From positions 124,001 to 188,000 of the forward strand of contig PKTN01000001.1 of NCBI GenBank assembly GCA_002869185.1: 64,000 nt of DNA, read 5' to 3'. The stretch is from Denitrovibrio sp. GTDB taxonomy: Bacteria; Chrysiogenota; Deferribacteres; Deferribacterales; Geovibrionaceae. The first letter of the stretch is position 1; the number at the start of each line of letters is the position of its first letter. Position numbers and translations under genes: made by a program. The notes beneath the pieces were generated by a model, which was not told the DNA's origin, did not search any database, and worked only from the letters and a program-made list of their open reading frames with translations. Shown here one piece after another: positions 1-8,156 of this stretch.

Positions 1-1746
1 GTTTTTGGTGCTTTCCCAGATGCAGATATGAAAAATGCAATGTTCGCTGTTATGTTTGGTTCTAACAGAGCAGAAGCTATTGTTACTCCAGACACAATAG
101 ACATTCAAAAAGACAGACCAAAAGGTCAGCAGCTTGTTTATCTTGATCCAAGATTTACAGCTACTGCAGCGAAAGCTGACAAGTGGTACCCAGTTAAACC
201 TGGTACAGACCTTGCTTTTGTTCTTGCTCTTATAAATGTAGTTGTTACTGAGAAACTTTATGACGATAAATTCGTTAAAGAGTATACTCACGGATTCGAC
301 GAGCTCGTTGAACACGTTAAACAATACACACCTGAATGGGCAGAAAACGAATGTGAAATTCCAGCTAAAGAGATCTACTGGACAGCTAGAGAATTCGCAA
401 GATATGCTCCTCGTTCTTTAGCATACCCTGGTCGTAGAACTAGTTGGTACGTGAACGACGTATATTTCCGTCGTGCCTGTGCTATCCTTACTGCTATATG
501 CGGTTGCTGGGATAAAGAGGGTGGAATCGTTCCTAAAACACCTTTTAAACTTAAAAAACCAGATGTTCTCTACCCTTACTTCGAGCAAGCTGAAGGTAGA
601 CTTGATGTTGGTTCTTTTGGTGAATTTGATAACACTTTTCCAGAAGATGGAAGAAAAGATCAAGGTTTACCAAACGACTCAGTCGCTTTCCTTGGTGAGA
701 AAGATGGTTCATGGTTACGCTTCAGAGACGCAGTTCTCGCGGGTAAACCATACACAGTAGATGCACTTGTAATCTACAAACAAAACTTCATTGAAGCTGT
801 TCCTAACAGACAAAAAACAATGAAGATGATAGAGAAGATGAACTTCATATGCTCTATCGATATTCAGATGACAGAGGTTGCTCACTATGCAGACCTCGTT
901 ATACCTGAGTCAACTTATCTTGAGCGTTGGGACTCTGCACACTCATTGACAGGTCTGTGGCCACTCGCTACTTTCCGTCAGCCAGTTGTTGAGCCAGTAT
1001 TTAAAACTCAGTCTATGTTTGATATCGCTAAAGGCGTTGTTAACGAGATGGTTAAAATACCTGAGCTTTGGGATGACGTTGATGAAATGGACTTCGAAGA
1101 CTTTAAAACTGATATCGTTGACGGTATCCTTAATAAGCCTATGGAAGACTATATCAAATTCCAGCTTTCCGCTTACCCTGGTGGATATGAGACAATGATG
1201 AAAGAAGGTATGCTCGCTATTAAAGACACACCTACTTACGGAAAAACTCTCAAGCCTGGTTTCAGATTTAAAACTAGAACAGGAAAGATTGAACTTTTAA
1301 ACTCTAAGTATGGAGCTAAAGGTCTTGATCCACTACCTGTATATCAGGCACCACGTCAGCCTGAACCTGGTAAATTCCGCTTTATCCTCGGTCGCCACGC
1401 TTGGAACACACACACTGGTACTCAAAATAACGGTTTCCTCTGGGAAATCCAAAAAGAGAACACAGTATGGATCAACTCTGCAGCAGCTAAGAAGCTTAAC
1501 ATTGTTGACGGCGATTTAGTTAAAGTAACTAGTAAAGTAGGCGAGCAAGAGATCAGAGCATTCGTTACAGAAAAGATACGCCCTGACTGCGTATTTTATG
1601 CTCACGGTTTTGGTCGTCTTTCACCACAGCTTAGTCTTGTTTACAAGAAAGGTGCTTCACAGGCAGAAATTCTCGAAGATTATATCGAGCCGATTTCTGG
1701 TAACGCTGCTCTGCACGAAACATTTGTAACAATTACTAAGGCTTAA
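1..1746 (+). CDS. psrA: Polysulfide/thiosulfate reductase-like molybdopterin oxidoreductase, catalytic subunit (5' truncated)
   Basis: The frame is open from base 1 and ends at TAA 1744-1746, so the N-terminal part (signal peptide, [4Fe-4S] and Mo-ligand region) lies upstream of the window; the ATG at 28 is internal. The visible 581 residues are the C-terminal two thirds of a DMSO-reductase-superfamily enzyme, including a stretch beginning RRTSWYVND and a C-terminal molybdopterin-dinucleotide-binding domain (around HAWNTHTGTQNNG). It should be periplasmic and reduce polysulfide, elemental sulfur or thiosulfate. The 4-cluster Fe-S protein and the NrfD-type anchor that follow, and the rhodanese lipoprotein beyond them, favour a sulfur substrate. 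Tetrathionate or another oxyanion cannot be excluded without the active-site region. Confidence 0.8.
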   Translation, partial: VFGAFPDADMKNAMFAVMFGSNRAEAIVTPDTIDIQKDRPKGQQLVYLDPRFTATAAKADKWYPVKPGTDLAFVLALINVVVTEKLYDDKFVKEYTHGFDELVEHVKQYTPEWAENECEIPAKEIYWTAREFARYAPRSLAYPGRRTSWYVNDVYFRRACAILTAICGCWDKEGGIVPKTPFKLKKPDVLYPYFEQAEGRLDVGSFGEFDNTFPEDGRKDQGLPNDSVAFLGEKDGSWLRFRDAVLAGKPYTVDALVIYKQNFIEAVPNRQKTMKMIEKMNFICSIDIQMTEVAHYADLVIPESTYLERWDSAHSLTGLWPLATFRQPVVEPVFKTQSMFDIAKGVVNEMVKIPELWDDVDEMDFEDFKTDIVDGILNKPMEDYIKFQLSAYPGGYETMMKEGMLAIKDTPTYGKTLKPGFRFKTRTGKIELLNSKYGAKGLDPLPVYQAPRQPEPGKFRFILGRHAWNTHTGTQNNGFLWEIQKENTVWINSAAAKKLNIVDGDLVKVTSKVGEQEIRAFVTEKIRPDCVFYAHGFGRLSPQLSLVYKKGASQAEILEDYIEPISGNAALHETFVTITKA

Positions 1747-1759
1747 CGGAGGCAACACA

Positions 1760-2314
1760 ATGAGCGAAAAGAAATTCGGAATTGTACTTGATGCAAGAAA
1801 ATGCCTGAACTGTAAAGCATGTACTGTTGCCTGTAAATTCGAAAACGTTATTCACACTGGTGACGATAACTATAGAATATGGGTTTCAGAGCTTCCTGTT
1901 CAGGGAACATATCCTAACCTTAGCATGGAATTTGAACCATCTCAGTGTCAGCACTGTGAGAATACACCTTGTGCTACAGTATGTCCTACTTCTGCTACTT
2001 ATAAGACAGAAGAAGGTGTTGTACTTATCGACTACAAGAAGTGTATCCTTTGCAAGGCTTGTATGACAGCTTGTCCATACGATGCTAGATTTGATTCACA
2101 CGCACACCATGCGATTGAAAAATGTACACTTTGCTATCATAGATTGGCAGAGGGTAGAGAGCCTGCATGTGTTGAAACATGCCCAACAAAGGTTCGTACT
2201 TTTGGCGATCTGAATGACCCTAATTCAGAAGTTGCAAAGCTCAAGGGCCGCAACGCTACTTACCAGCTTAAAGCTGATAAGAAGACTAAGCCAAGACTTT
2301 TCTACATTAAGTAA
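1760..2314 (+). CDS. psrB: PsrB-like four-cluster Fe-S electron transfer subunit
   Basis: This 184-residue protein has sixteen cysteines in four ferredoxin-type groups: C15/18/21/25, C63/66/71/75, C95/98/101/105 and C122/125/137/141. That is the standard arrangement of the electron-transfer subunit of DMSO-reductase-family complexes. It passes electrons from the membrane quinol-oxidising subunit to the molybdenum subunit. A GGAGG-type ribosome site lies just before the ATG and the gene starts 13 bases after the catalytic subunit, so the three genes form one operon. No signal peptide is visible, which fits co-export with the catalytic subunit. Confidence 0.88.
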   Translation: MSEKKFGIVLDARKCLNCKACTVACKFENVIHTGDDNYRIWVSELPVQGTYPNLSMEFEPSQCQHCENTPCATVCPTSATYKTEEGVVLIDYKKCILCKACMTACPYDARFDSHAHHAIEKCTLCYHRLAEGREPACVETCPTKVRTFGDLNDPNSEVAKLKGRNATYQLKADKKTKPRLFYIK

Positions 2315-2331
2315 GGCGGAGGATATATATA

Positions 2332-3543
2332 ATGTCATCACACGCAGAAACAAAGAAAAGTCCATTAGCTGGACTTATAACTTACAATAAAGATATTCCT
2401 GTAATGCCTTTAATCCTTATTGGATTAGTACTTGCAGGTATCGGAGCTGTAACAGCCCTTATGGTATTAATAAAGGGTCACGGTGAAATGTATGGAGTAA
2501 CTAGACAAGTGCCTTGGGGAATGCTCATCGCTACTTACGCTTACTTCGTAATTACTTCAACAGGTCTTGCATTCATCGGCGGTCTTGGACACGCTTTTGG
2601 ATTTGAGGCTTATAACAAAATCAGTAGAAGAATCGTTGTACTCGCTACTATCGTTCTCATCGCTGGTTTTACACAGATTCTTATGGAGATTGGTCACCCT
2701 ATCAGAATGATGATATACATGATCCTTACTCCTAACCTTAAAGCTCCTATCCTTTGGATGGGTGTATTTTACGGAATAGAGCTTGTTATCCTCGCTTTTG
2801 AGCTAATCCTTGTTTTCAAGGCTCACCCAACAGCGAAAGATCACAAAATGGCTGCTATACTTGGCTTCCTTGCTCTTCTTGTAGGAACACTTGCTACATC
2901 AAACCTCGGTTTCGTATTCGGTTCACTGAATGCAAGACCATGGTTCCATGGCATATACTTCTCAACATTCCTCGTGATATCAGGTATCACAGCGGGTGCT
3001 TGTCTTCTTATGCTTATCCACAACATAGTTTACAAGTTCAACATTCCTGCTGAACTTACAAAACCTATGAACTCACTTGCTAAGCTTATGGGTGGTGGTA
3101 TTGGTATGATGATGTTCCTTTACCTCTGGAAGATACTTACATCTCTATTTAACTCACCAGATGGAGCATATCAGTCACTTATGGCTCTTATATCTGGACC
3201 TCTTGCAGCTAACTTCTGGATCGGTGAAATGGGGCTTGCTATCGCAGTTCCTCTTCTTCTCCTTATAGTTGCTAAGGGTAACACTAAGATTTACGGTGTT
3301 GCTGGACTTGTATACATGGTTGGTCTTTTCTTCACAAGATTTGACTTCGTTGTTGCTGGTCAGCTTCCTGTAATGAGAGCTGCTAATGAAGGTTCTAACG
3401 TTATAACTGACGCTAATGGACTTGCTTCATACTCAGCATCTGCTGGAGAGTGGGGCATTTTTATGCTCGGTATAGGCACAGCGCTTATGCTTTACTTCGC
3501 AGCAGAAAAGTTCCTTAATCTGAAAACACCAGATCATCACTAG
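2332..3543 (+). CDS. psrC: NrfD/PsrC-type membrane anchor subunit
   Basis: A very hydrophobic 403-residue protein with about ten predicted transmembrane segments, matching the NrfD/PsrC family that anchors the complex and exchanges electrons with the quinone pool. An AGGCGGAGG ribosome site precedes the ATG, and the gene follows the Fe-S subunit by 17 bases. A strong terminator hairpin lies about 20 bases after the stop, so this is the last gene of the psr operon. The assignment to this family is firm; the exact substrate of the complex is inferred. Confidence 0.87.
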   Translation: MSSHAETKKSPLAGLITYNKDIPVMPLILIGLVLAGIGAVTALMVLIKGHGEMYGVTRQVPWGMLIATYAYFVITSTGLAFIGGLGHAFGFEAYNKISRRIVVLATIVLIAGFTQILMEIGHPIRMMIYMILTPNLKAPILWMGVFYGIELVILAFELILVFKAHPTAKDHKMAAILGFLALLVGTLATSNLGFVFGSLNARPWFHGIYFSTFLVISGITAGACLLMLIHNIVYKFNIPAELTKPMNSLAKLMGGGIGMMMFLYLWKILTSLFNSPDGAYQSLMALISGPLAANFWIGEMGLAIAVPLLLLIVAKGNTKIYGVAGLVYMVGLFFTRFDFVVAGQLPVMRAANEGSNVITDANGLASYSASAGEWGIFMLGIGTALMLYFAAEKFLNLKTPDHH

Positions 3544-3563
3544 GAACTTACTTATATCTATAA

Positions 3564-3593
3564 TAAAGGCAGCTTTAGGGCTGCCTTTTTTTT
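3564..3593 (+). terminator. Rho-independent terminator of the psr operon
   Basis: A perfect AAAGGCAGC/GCTGCCTTT stem with a short TTTAGG loop is followed by a run of T. It lies directly after the membrane subunit gene. Confidence 0.9.
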
Positions 3594-3681
3594 GCTAAAA
3601 AAATCTTCAAATCGTATACAATAAACATTGTAAATTTAAATATCTAATGTATAATCAAACCGTTGTTGAAAACATTTGTCT

Positions 3682-3701
3682 CTTTACAAAATTTTGTAAA
3701 G
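3682..3701. promoter_or_regulatory. Perfect 20-bp palindrome, candidate operator
   Basis: CTTTACAAAATTTTGTAAAG is a perfect palindrome about 143 bases before the rhodanese lipoprotein start, in an otherwise AT-rich spacer with several repeated AAATAT words. There is no T-run that would make it a terminator. A dimeric regulator site is the simplest reading. It does not match the FNR (TTGAT-N4-ATCAA) or Rex consensus, so the regulator is unknown. Confidence 0.45.
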
Positions 3702-3844
3702 GTCTGTTAAGATAGCAGATATATGCAAATATATTTAGATATGAATACTCAAATATTTACGTATTCAAATATAAATATGTCTTGTTTAGAACAGTGTTTT
3801 GGCGATAAATTTAAAAAAGTCATTAAAAACGTTGGAGGTTGTAT

Positions 3845-5047
3845 ATGCGTTTAATGAGTAAAATGCTTACTGTAATCGTGATTCTGACCGCATTTATTGT
3901 TATTGGTTGTGGAGAGGCTGCTAAAAAGCCTGCTGCTGCTGAGCACGGCAAAGCTAGTGTTGCTGACAAAGTTAAAGCTGCTGGATTCGAGATTATCGAT
4001 CTTGCTGCTGCTAAAGCTATTGTTGGTAATGGTGTTTGGAACGTTAAAAGAGGAACTCTTGTAGATGCTCGTCCTGCTAGAAAGTTTGATGGAGCTCACA
4101 TTCCTACAGCGAAACTTATCCCAGATACAAAAATCGCTGATTTCATGCCTGCATTCCAAGCTCTTAAGCTTCCTAAAGATGCTCTTATCGCTACTTACTG
4201 TGGTGGTATCAAGTGTGGTAAATCACTTATCGTAGCTAAAGCTCTTCGTAAAGCTGGTTACACTAATGTAAAAGTTTTCCTTGCTGGTCAGCCTGCATGG
4301 AACAAAGCTGGTAACTATAATGAAGTTACACTTAAAGGTGCTAAAAAACTTTTCGATAAGAAGAAAGCTACTTTCATCGACGCTCGTCCTGAAAGAAAAT
4401 TCAAGAAGAGCACTATCACTGGTGCTGTTGTAGTTCCTGATACAAAATTCGAAAAATTCAAAGGCAACCTTCCTGCTGATAAAATGGCAGTTGCTGTTCC
4501 TTTCTGTGGCGGATTCAAATGTGAGAAGTCACACGTAGTTGCTGAGCACATGATTAAAATGGGTTACAAAAAAGTACTCGTTCTTGCTGCTGGCGCACCT
4601 GCATGGAAAAAAGCTGGATTCCCAATGGCTGCTGGTGGCGCTGCTGCTGTAGCTCCTGTGAAGAAAGCTGCTGCTTCTGCTGCTGGTTTTCCTGTAGAAG
4701 AGCCAGGAATCATTAAAACTGATTTCTTTATCTCTACACTTCTTAACCCAGCTACAAGACCTGCAGACACAACAATTGTTGACGTTCGTAACGCTGACGA
4801 AATTGCTGCTGGTGCAATCCCTGGTTCACTTAAAGTTAGTACAAAAGAAACTGCTAAAGGTTGTGATGCTTTCATCGCTCAACTTCCTAAAGAAGGAAAC
4901 GTAGTTTTCCATTGTGCTTCTGGTGGTAGAGCTGGAGAGACTTACTTCTTCCTCGCTGACGACTGTAAACCTGCAGACATCGGCAGATTCTACTTCCTCG
5001 ATGCTGGCGTTAACTGTGATGCACAGCCTTGTAAAATTGGTGAGTAA
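3845..5047 (+). CDS. Triple-rhodanese-domain lipoprotein (sulfur transferase)
   Basis: I chose the ATG at 3845 because a GGAGG site at 3834-3838 sits six bases before it; the TTG six bases upstream abuts that site. The protein (400 residues) begins with a lipoprotein signal whose lipobox ends VIGC. Three rhodanese domains follow, each with a cysteine loop: YCGGIKCGKS (about residue 118), FCGGFKCEKS (about 220) and FHCASGGRAGE (about 356). The first two loops carry an extra cysteine, unlike ordinary rhodaneses. An envelope sulfur carrier next to a polysulfide-reductase operon recalls the Sud protein of Wolinella, which delivers polysulfide sulfur to Psr; that role is inferred. Simple, biased codon use (many GCT and CTT) suggests high expression. 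Confidence 0.85.
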   Translation: MRLMSKMLTVIVILTAFIVIGCGEAAKKPAAAEHGKASVADKVKAAGFEIIDLAAAKAIVGNGVWNVKRGTLVDARPARKFDGAHIPTAKLIPDTKIADFMPAFQALKLPKDALIATYCGGIKCGKSLIVAKALRKAGYTNVKVFLAGQPAWNKAGNYNEVTLKGAKKLFDKKKATFIDARPERKFKKSTITGAVVVPDTKFEKFKGNLPADKMAVAVPFCGGFKCEKSHVVAEHMIKMGYKKVLVLAAGAPAWKKAGFPMAAGGAAAVAPVKKAAASAAGFPVEEPGIIKTDFFISTLLNPATRPADTTIVDVRNADEIAAGAIPGSLKVSTKETAKGCDAFIAQLPKEGNVVFHCASGGRAGETYFFLADDCKPADIGRFYFLDAGVNCDAQPCKIGE

Positions 5048-5071
5048 TTAACACTTTTAGTGTTTAAATAG

Positions 5072-5104
5072 AAAAAGCCTGCTCTATTGAGTGGGCTTTT
5101 TTTT
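5072..5104 (+). terminator. Terminator after the rhodanese lipoprotein
   Basis: The AAAAGCC and CTC arms pair with GAG and GGCTTTT across a TATT loop, and a T-run follows. It lies 25 bases after the stop codon. Confidence 0.8.
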
Positions 5105-5155
5105 GTTGTATAAGCAGATATTGTTATTCTGATCTTGATTAAAAAATCTCTGTTG

Positions 5156-5659
5156 TTAAGCTTTTATAATATTTTCTACGATGAAATCGACTATTAATAC
5201 ATGGTTATTAAGGTCTAGTAGTTTGAATCCTTGTACCTGCTCTGAGTCTTCCCAATCTGTCGCGATAGCCAGAAGCTTTGGGTCTTCCCCACATTGAAGC
5301 TTTCTAGAGTACCCTCTGCGAAACACCTCGATCTTGCATTGAAGCTCTTGTTTAAAACCTTCAGCAATAATCACATCTGTAGACTCAGGTAGCATTTCTA
5401 CAAGCTCATATATTGATTTTTCTTCTTCGACATCGCTTATAATGGCATATTTGCTTTTATTTGAAATAAGGACAGTGCTTGCCCCTGCTTGCTTGTGTTT
5501 CCAAGTATCCTTACCCTCTTTGTCCATTTGAAAGTCGTGAGCGTCATGTTTGATTGTTGATACTTTATATCCTCTATCAACGAGCTCTGATATCACTTTC
5601 ACTATCAATGTTGTTTTGCCACATCCTGAAGTGCCGACAAAAGAGACTAAAGGTTTCAT
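5156..5659 (-). CDS. mobB: Molybdopterin-guanine dinucleotide biosynthesis adapter protein MobB
   Basis: A 167-residue P-loop protein with Walker A GTSGCGKT at residues 9-16 and the MobB-type stretch STIKHDAHDFQMD. MobB binds GTP and assists MobA in attaching GMP to molybdopterin, giving the bis-MGD cofactor used by enzymes such as the Psr-type reductase nearby. The start has an AGGAG site seven bases upstream. It is divergent from mobA with a 79-base spacer, so the two may share a promoter region. Confidence 0.9.
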   Translation of the reverse strand: MKPLVSFVGTSGCGKTTLIVKVISELVDRGYKVSTIKHDAHDFQMDKEGKDTWKHKQAGASTVLISNKSKYAIISDVEEEKSIYELVEMLPESTDVIIAEGFKQELQCKIEVFRRGYSRKLQCGEDPKLLAIATDWEDSEQVQGFKLLDLNNHVLIVDFIVENIIKA

Positions 5660-5738
5660 ATTTGCTCCTATTCTTGAGTATTTTCAAATTTATGTGTAAA
5701 CTAGATAAAAAGCAAGTATGTCTTTATTTGGATGGTAA

Positions 5739-6332
5739 ATGAATATAAACGTAGCCGTTATGGCGGGCGGTCAGAGCCGTCGCTTTCAGACTGACAAAAC
5801 TATAGAGCAATTCGATGGTAAACCACTCATTCAGCACGCAGTAGATAATTTGGCCAATATAGCCGACGATATTATTGTTGTGGCTAAAGACTGCACAAAG
5901 TACTTATTTTTAAATATCGAGTGTGTCACTGACGCCTATGAGGTGCAGTGTCCAATGGTTGGTATTCTGACGGCCTTAAAGCACTTTGATACGCCAATTT
6001 TTGTGGTTGCTGCGGATGTGCCTTTTGTTTCCTCTAATCACGTTAAAAAGCTTTATAATGCTCTTGGCGATAACCATGCTGCGATGCCTGATGTAGATAA
6101 TAAACAACATCCATTATATGCGTGCTACAATACAAGTATTATTGAAGCATTAGAAGAGTGTGTAGGTGCTGAAAAGTACGGACTTATGAAGGCTATGCAA
6201 AGGCTGAATGTAAATTATCTTTCAGAAAAAAAACTTTTTGACTCGGAAAATGACAAAAAATGCTTTATAAATATTAATACAAGAGAAGATTATAACTTAG
6301 CTAAAAAATATACAGGAGTTTCAGATGACTGA
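5739..6332 (+). CDS. mobA: Molybdenum cofactor guanylyltransferase MobA
   Basis: A 197-residue nucleotidyltransferase with the N-terminal signature MAGGQSRRFQTDK and the motifs VAADVPFV and HPLYACY that mark the MobA family. It transfers GMP from GTP to molybdopterin. The gene is first in a plus-strand unit and its last eight bases overlap the DHH phosphoesterase gene, so the two are translationally coupled. Length is normal for the family. Confidence 0.92.
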   Translation: MNINVAVMAGGQSRRFQTDKTIEQFDGKPLIQHAVDNLANIADDIIVVAKDCTKYLFLNIECVTDAYEVQCPMVGILTALKHFDTPIFVVAADVPFVSSNHVKKLYNALGDNHAAMPDVDNKQHPLYACYNTSIIEALEECVGAEKYGLMKAMQRLNVNYLSEKKLFDSENDKKCFININTREDYNLAKKYTGVSDD

Positions 6333-7254
6333 AAAGAAATTCAGGCTCGTTACAAGAAGTGACTTCGATGGTCTTGTTTGCGCAGTACTACTTAAAGAAC
6401 TCGACCTTATTGATGATATCAAGTTCGTACACACTAAAGATATGCAAGATGGTCTGGTAGAGATCACTGGTGACGATATCACAACTAACCTCCCATATGT
6501 TGAAGGTGTTCATCTCGCTTTCGACCACCACCTTAGCGAAACTATAAGAGTTGAAGATAAAGAAAATCATATTATAGAGCCAGATGCTCCATCTGCTGCT
6601 AGAGTTGTTTATAATTATTATGGTGGCGATGAAAGATTTGCTAGCATAAATCAAAATATGATGGAAGCTGTTGATAGAGGAGATTCTGCTAACTTTACAC
6701 AAGACCAAGTTCTAAACCCAAAGGGCTGGGATCTTATGAATTTCCTTATGGACGCTAGAACAGGACTCGGTAGATTCAGAGATTTTAATATCTCTAACTA
6801 TCAGCTTATTATGAAACTTATTGATCTTTGTAAAGATCAGCCTATAGAAGTTATCATGGAGGATCCAGATGTAAAGGAGAGGGCAGACCTCTACCTTAAT
6901 CAGCAGATTCAGGTTATTAAACAGATCAACATGTGTGCTACTGTTCATGATAATCTAGTAGTTCTTGACCTGCGTGATCAAGACGTAATATATGCTGGTA
7001 ACAGATTTATAATATACGCGCTCTTCCCAGAGCAGAATATATCTATCCATGTTATGTGGGGACTTAAGAAGCAGAATACTGTTTTTGCTACTGGTAAATC
7101 TATTTTTAATAAGACATCTAAGACTAATATTGGCGAATTGATGCTTCGTTACGGCGGTGGTGGTCATAAAAATGCTGGTACTTGTCAGGTTTCTAATGAA
7201 AAGGCAGATGATACACTTAAAGAGCTTGTCATCTCAATTAATGCTGACGGTTAA
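6325..7254 (+). CDS. DHH/DHHA1-family phosphoesterase
   Basis: A 309-residue protein with an N-terminal TRSDFDG motif, the DHH triad (FDHHLSE) near residue 68 and a C-terminal GGGGHKNAG nucleotide-binding motif (DHHA1). Family members hydrolyse phosphodiester or phosphoanhydride bonds in small nucleotides (nanoRNA, cyclic dinucleotides) or polyphosphate using manganese. Which substrate applies here cannot be read from the sequence. A GGAG site precedes the ATG, which lies inside the end of mobA; no direct link with cofactor synthesis is known. Confidence 0.75.
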   Translation: MTEKKFRLVTRSDFDGLVCAVLLKELDLIDDIKFVHTKDMQDGLVEITGDDITTNLPYVEGVHLAFDHHLSETIRVEDKENHIIEPDAPSAARVVYNYYGGDERFASINQNMMEAVDRGDSANFTQDQVLNPKGWDLMNFLMDARTGLGRFRDFNISNYQLIMKLIDLCKDQPIEVIMEDPDVKERADLYLNQQIQVIKQINMCATVHDNLVVLDLRDQDVIYAGNRFIIYALFPEQNISIHVMWGLKKQNTVFATGKSIFNKTSKTNIGELMLRYGGGGHKNAGTCQVSNEKADDTLKELVISINADG

Positions 7255-7341
7255 TTACTGAGATGTTATGACTCTTATGTCATGTGCCAGGTTTATGGGC
7301 ACGTATGAAAAGATTTTTGAAACGCAAATTTGCATAAATTT

Positions 7342-7371
7342 AAAAGCCCATCTTAAACGGTGGGCTTTTTA
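7342..7371 (+). terminator. Terminator of the mobA-DHH unit
   Basis: AAAAGCCCA and TGGGCTTTTT form a stem across a short loop and end in a T-run. The following small gene starts immediately after it. Confidence 0.8.
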
Positions 7372-7385
7372 TAATGGAGTATGAG

Positions 7386-7769
7386 ATGGAAAATATAGAT
7401 AAAGAAGAACTTATTTACCGCTATGTAGAGAGTTATAACGCTAAGGACGTAGACGGTATGATGAAGTGTGTCATAGAAGACGTTGTTTTTAGAAATGTCG
7501 CTGGTAACGTTGTAAATATGGAAGTATATGGCATGACATCCCTTAGAGAACTTGCAGAGAAAACAAAAGATCTCTTTAGAACTAGAAAGCAAGGGATCAA
7601 AAAGATCGACTTTCAGGGTGATTTAGTCAGAGTAGATATAACATTTGATGCTGAGTTCGGTATTGACCTTCCTAATGGCGTGAAAGCTGGTGACAAGATG
7701 TCCGTTGAAGGGTATACAGAATTTACATTTACGGATGGACTTATATCCAGCATCTCCGACTGCGCTTAG
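7386..7769 (+). CDS. Small NTF2/SnoaL-like protein
   Basis: The start at 7386 has a GGAG site at 7376-7379; the in-frame ATG at 7374 overlaps that site and is unlikely. The 127-residue product begins with a helical segment (YVESYNAKDVDGMMKCV) and continues with beta-rich sequence containing a typical NTF2-like cone pattern ending EFTFTDGLISSI. SnoaL-like proteins are small steroid-isomerase-fold proteins with many roles, so no specific function is claimed. It stands alone after a terminator. Confidence 0.65.
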   Translation: MENIDKEELIYRYVESYNAKDVDGMMKCVIEDVVFRNVAGNVVNMEVYGMTSLRELAEKTKDLFRTRKQGIKKIDFQGDLVRVDITFDAEFGIDLPNGVKAGDKMSVEGYTEFTFTDGLISSISDCA

Positions 7770-8156
7770 TCTTATTTCCTATAAGCTACGCTCTACTTCG
7801 TTAAGCTTCGAAAAAAGATGCCTCACATACATTTCGTATGCTCAGCACTTGTTTTCTCATCTTACCTTGTATAGCTTGCTTCTATAAAATAATTCTGCGT
7901 TTATTTCTTATCTCTTTGTCATTCTGAGTGAAACGAAGAATCTCATCCCCGTAATTGCGAGGAGTGAAGCGACGCGGCAATCTTAGCCCTTGTTTCGGCA
8001 TCATCTCTGGTCATTGCTAATCTGATTGTTTAAGTGTTGTTTGGGGAGTCTCAGATTACATAGCAATCTGGACGACTCTCGAGTAGTTATAACGGCTATG
8101 TCGCAACTACTTTCGGTAAAATTAAAATAACGAGTTGTAGAATAATAGTCAATTAA
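7770..8156. other. 387-base gene-free spacer with repeat-like sequence
   Basis: I see no supported gene here. The first half (7774-7889) is a run of imperfect inverted words such as AAGCTTCG and CTTCGTATGC. The second half holds the repeat element annotated at 7918-7989, followed by further dyad sequence (AGTCTCAGATTACATAGCAA...). It looks like an accumulation site for small non-coding repeats between a housekeeping block and an AT-rich foreign-looking gene. Confidence 0.5.
7918..7989. repeat. REP-like intergenic repeat (GTCATTCTGAG family), copy 1
   Basis: The element begins GTCATTCTGAGTGAAACG, runs into AAGAATCTC and is joined to a second module with TTGCGAGGAGTGAAGCGACG and GGCAATCTTA. 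The GTCAttCTGAG core also occurs at 9537, 42087 and, in the other orientation, at 45428. All four copies are intergenic. Confidence 0.65.
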
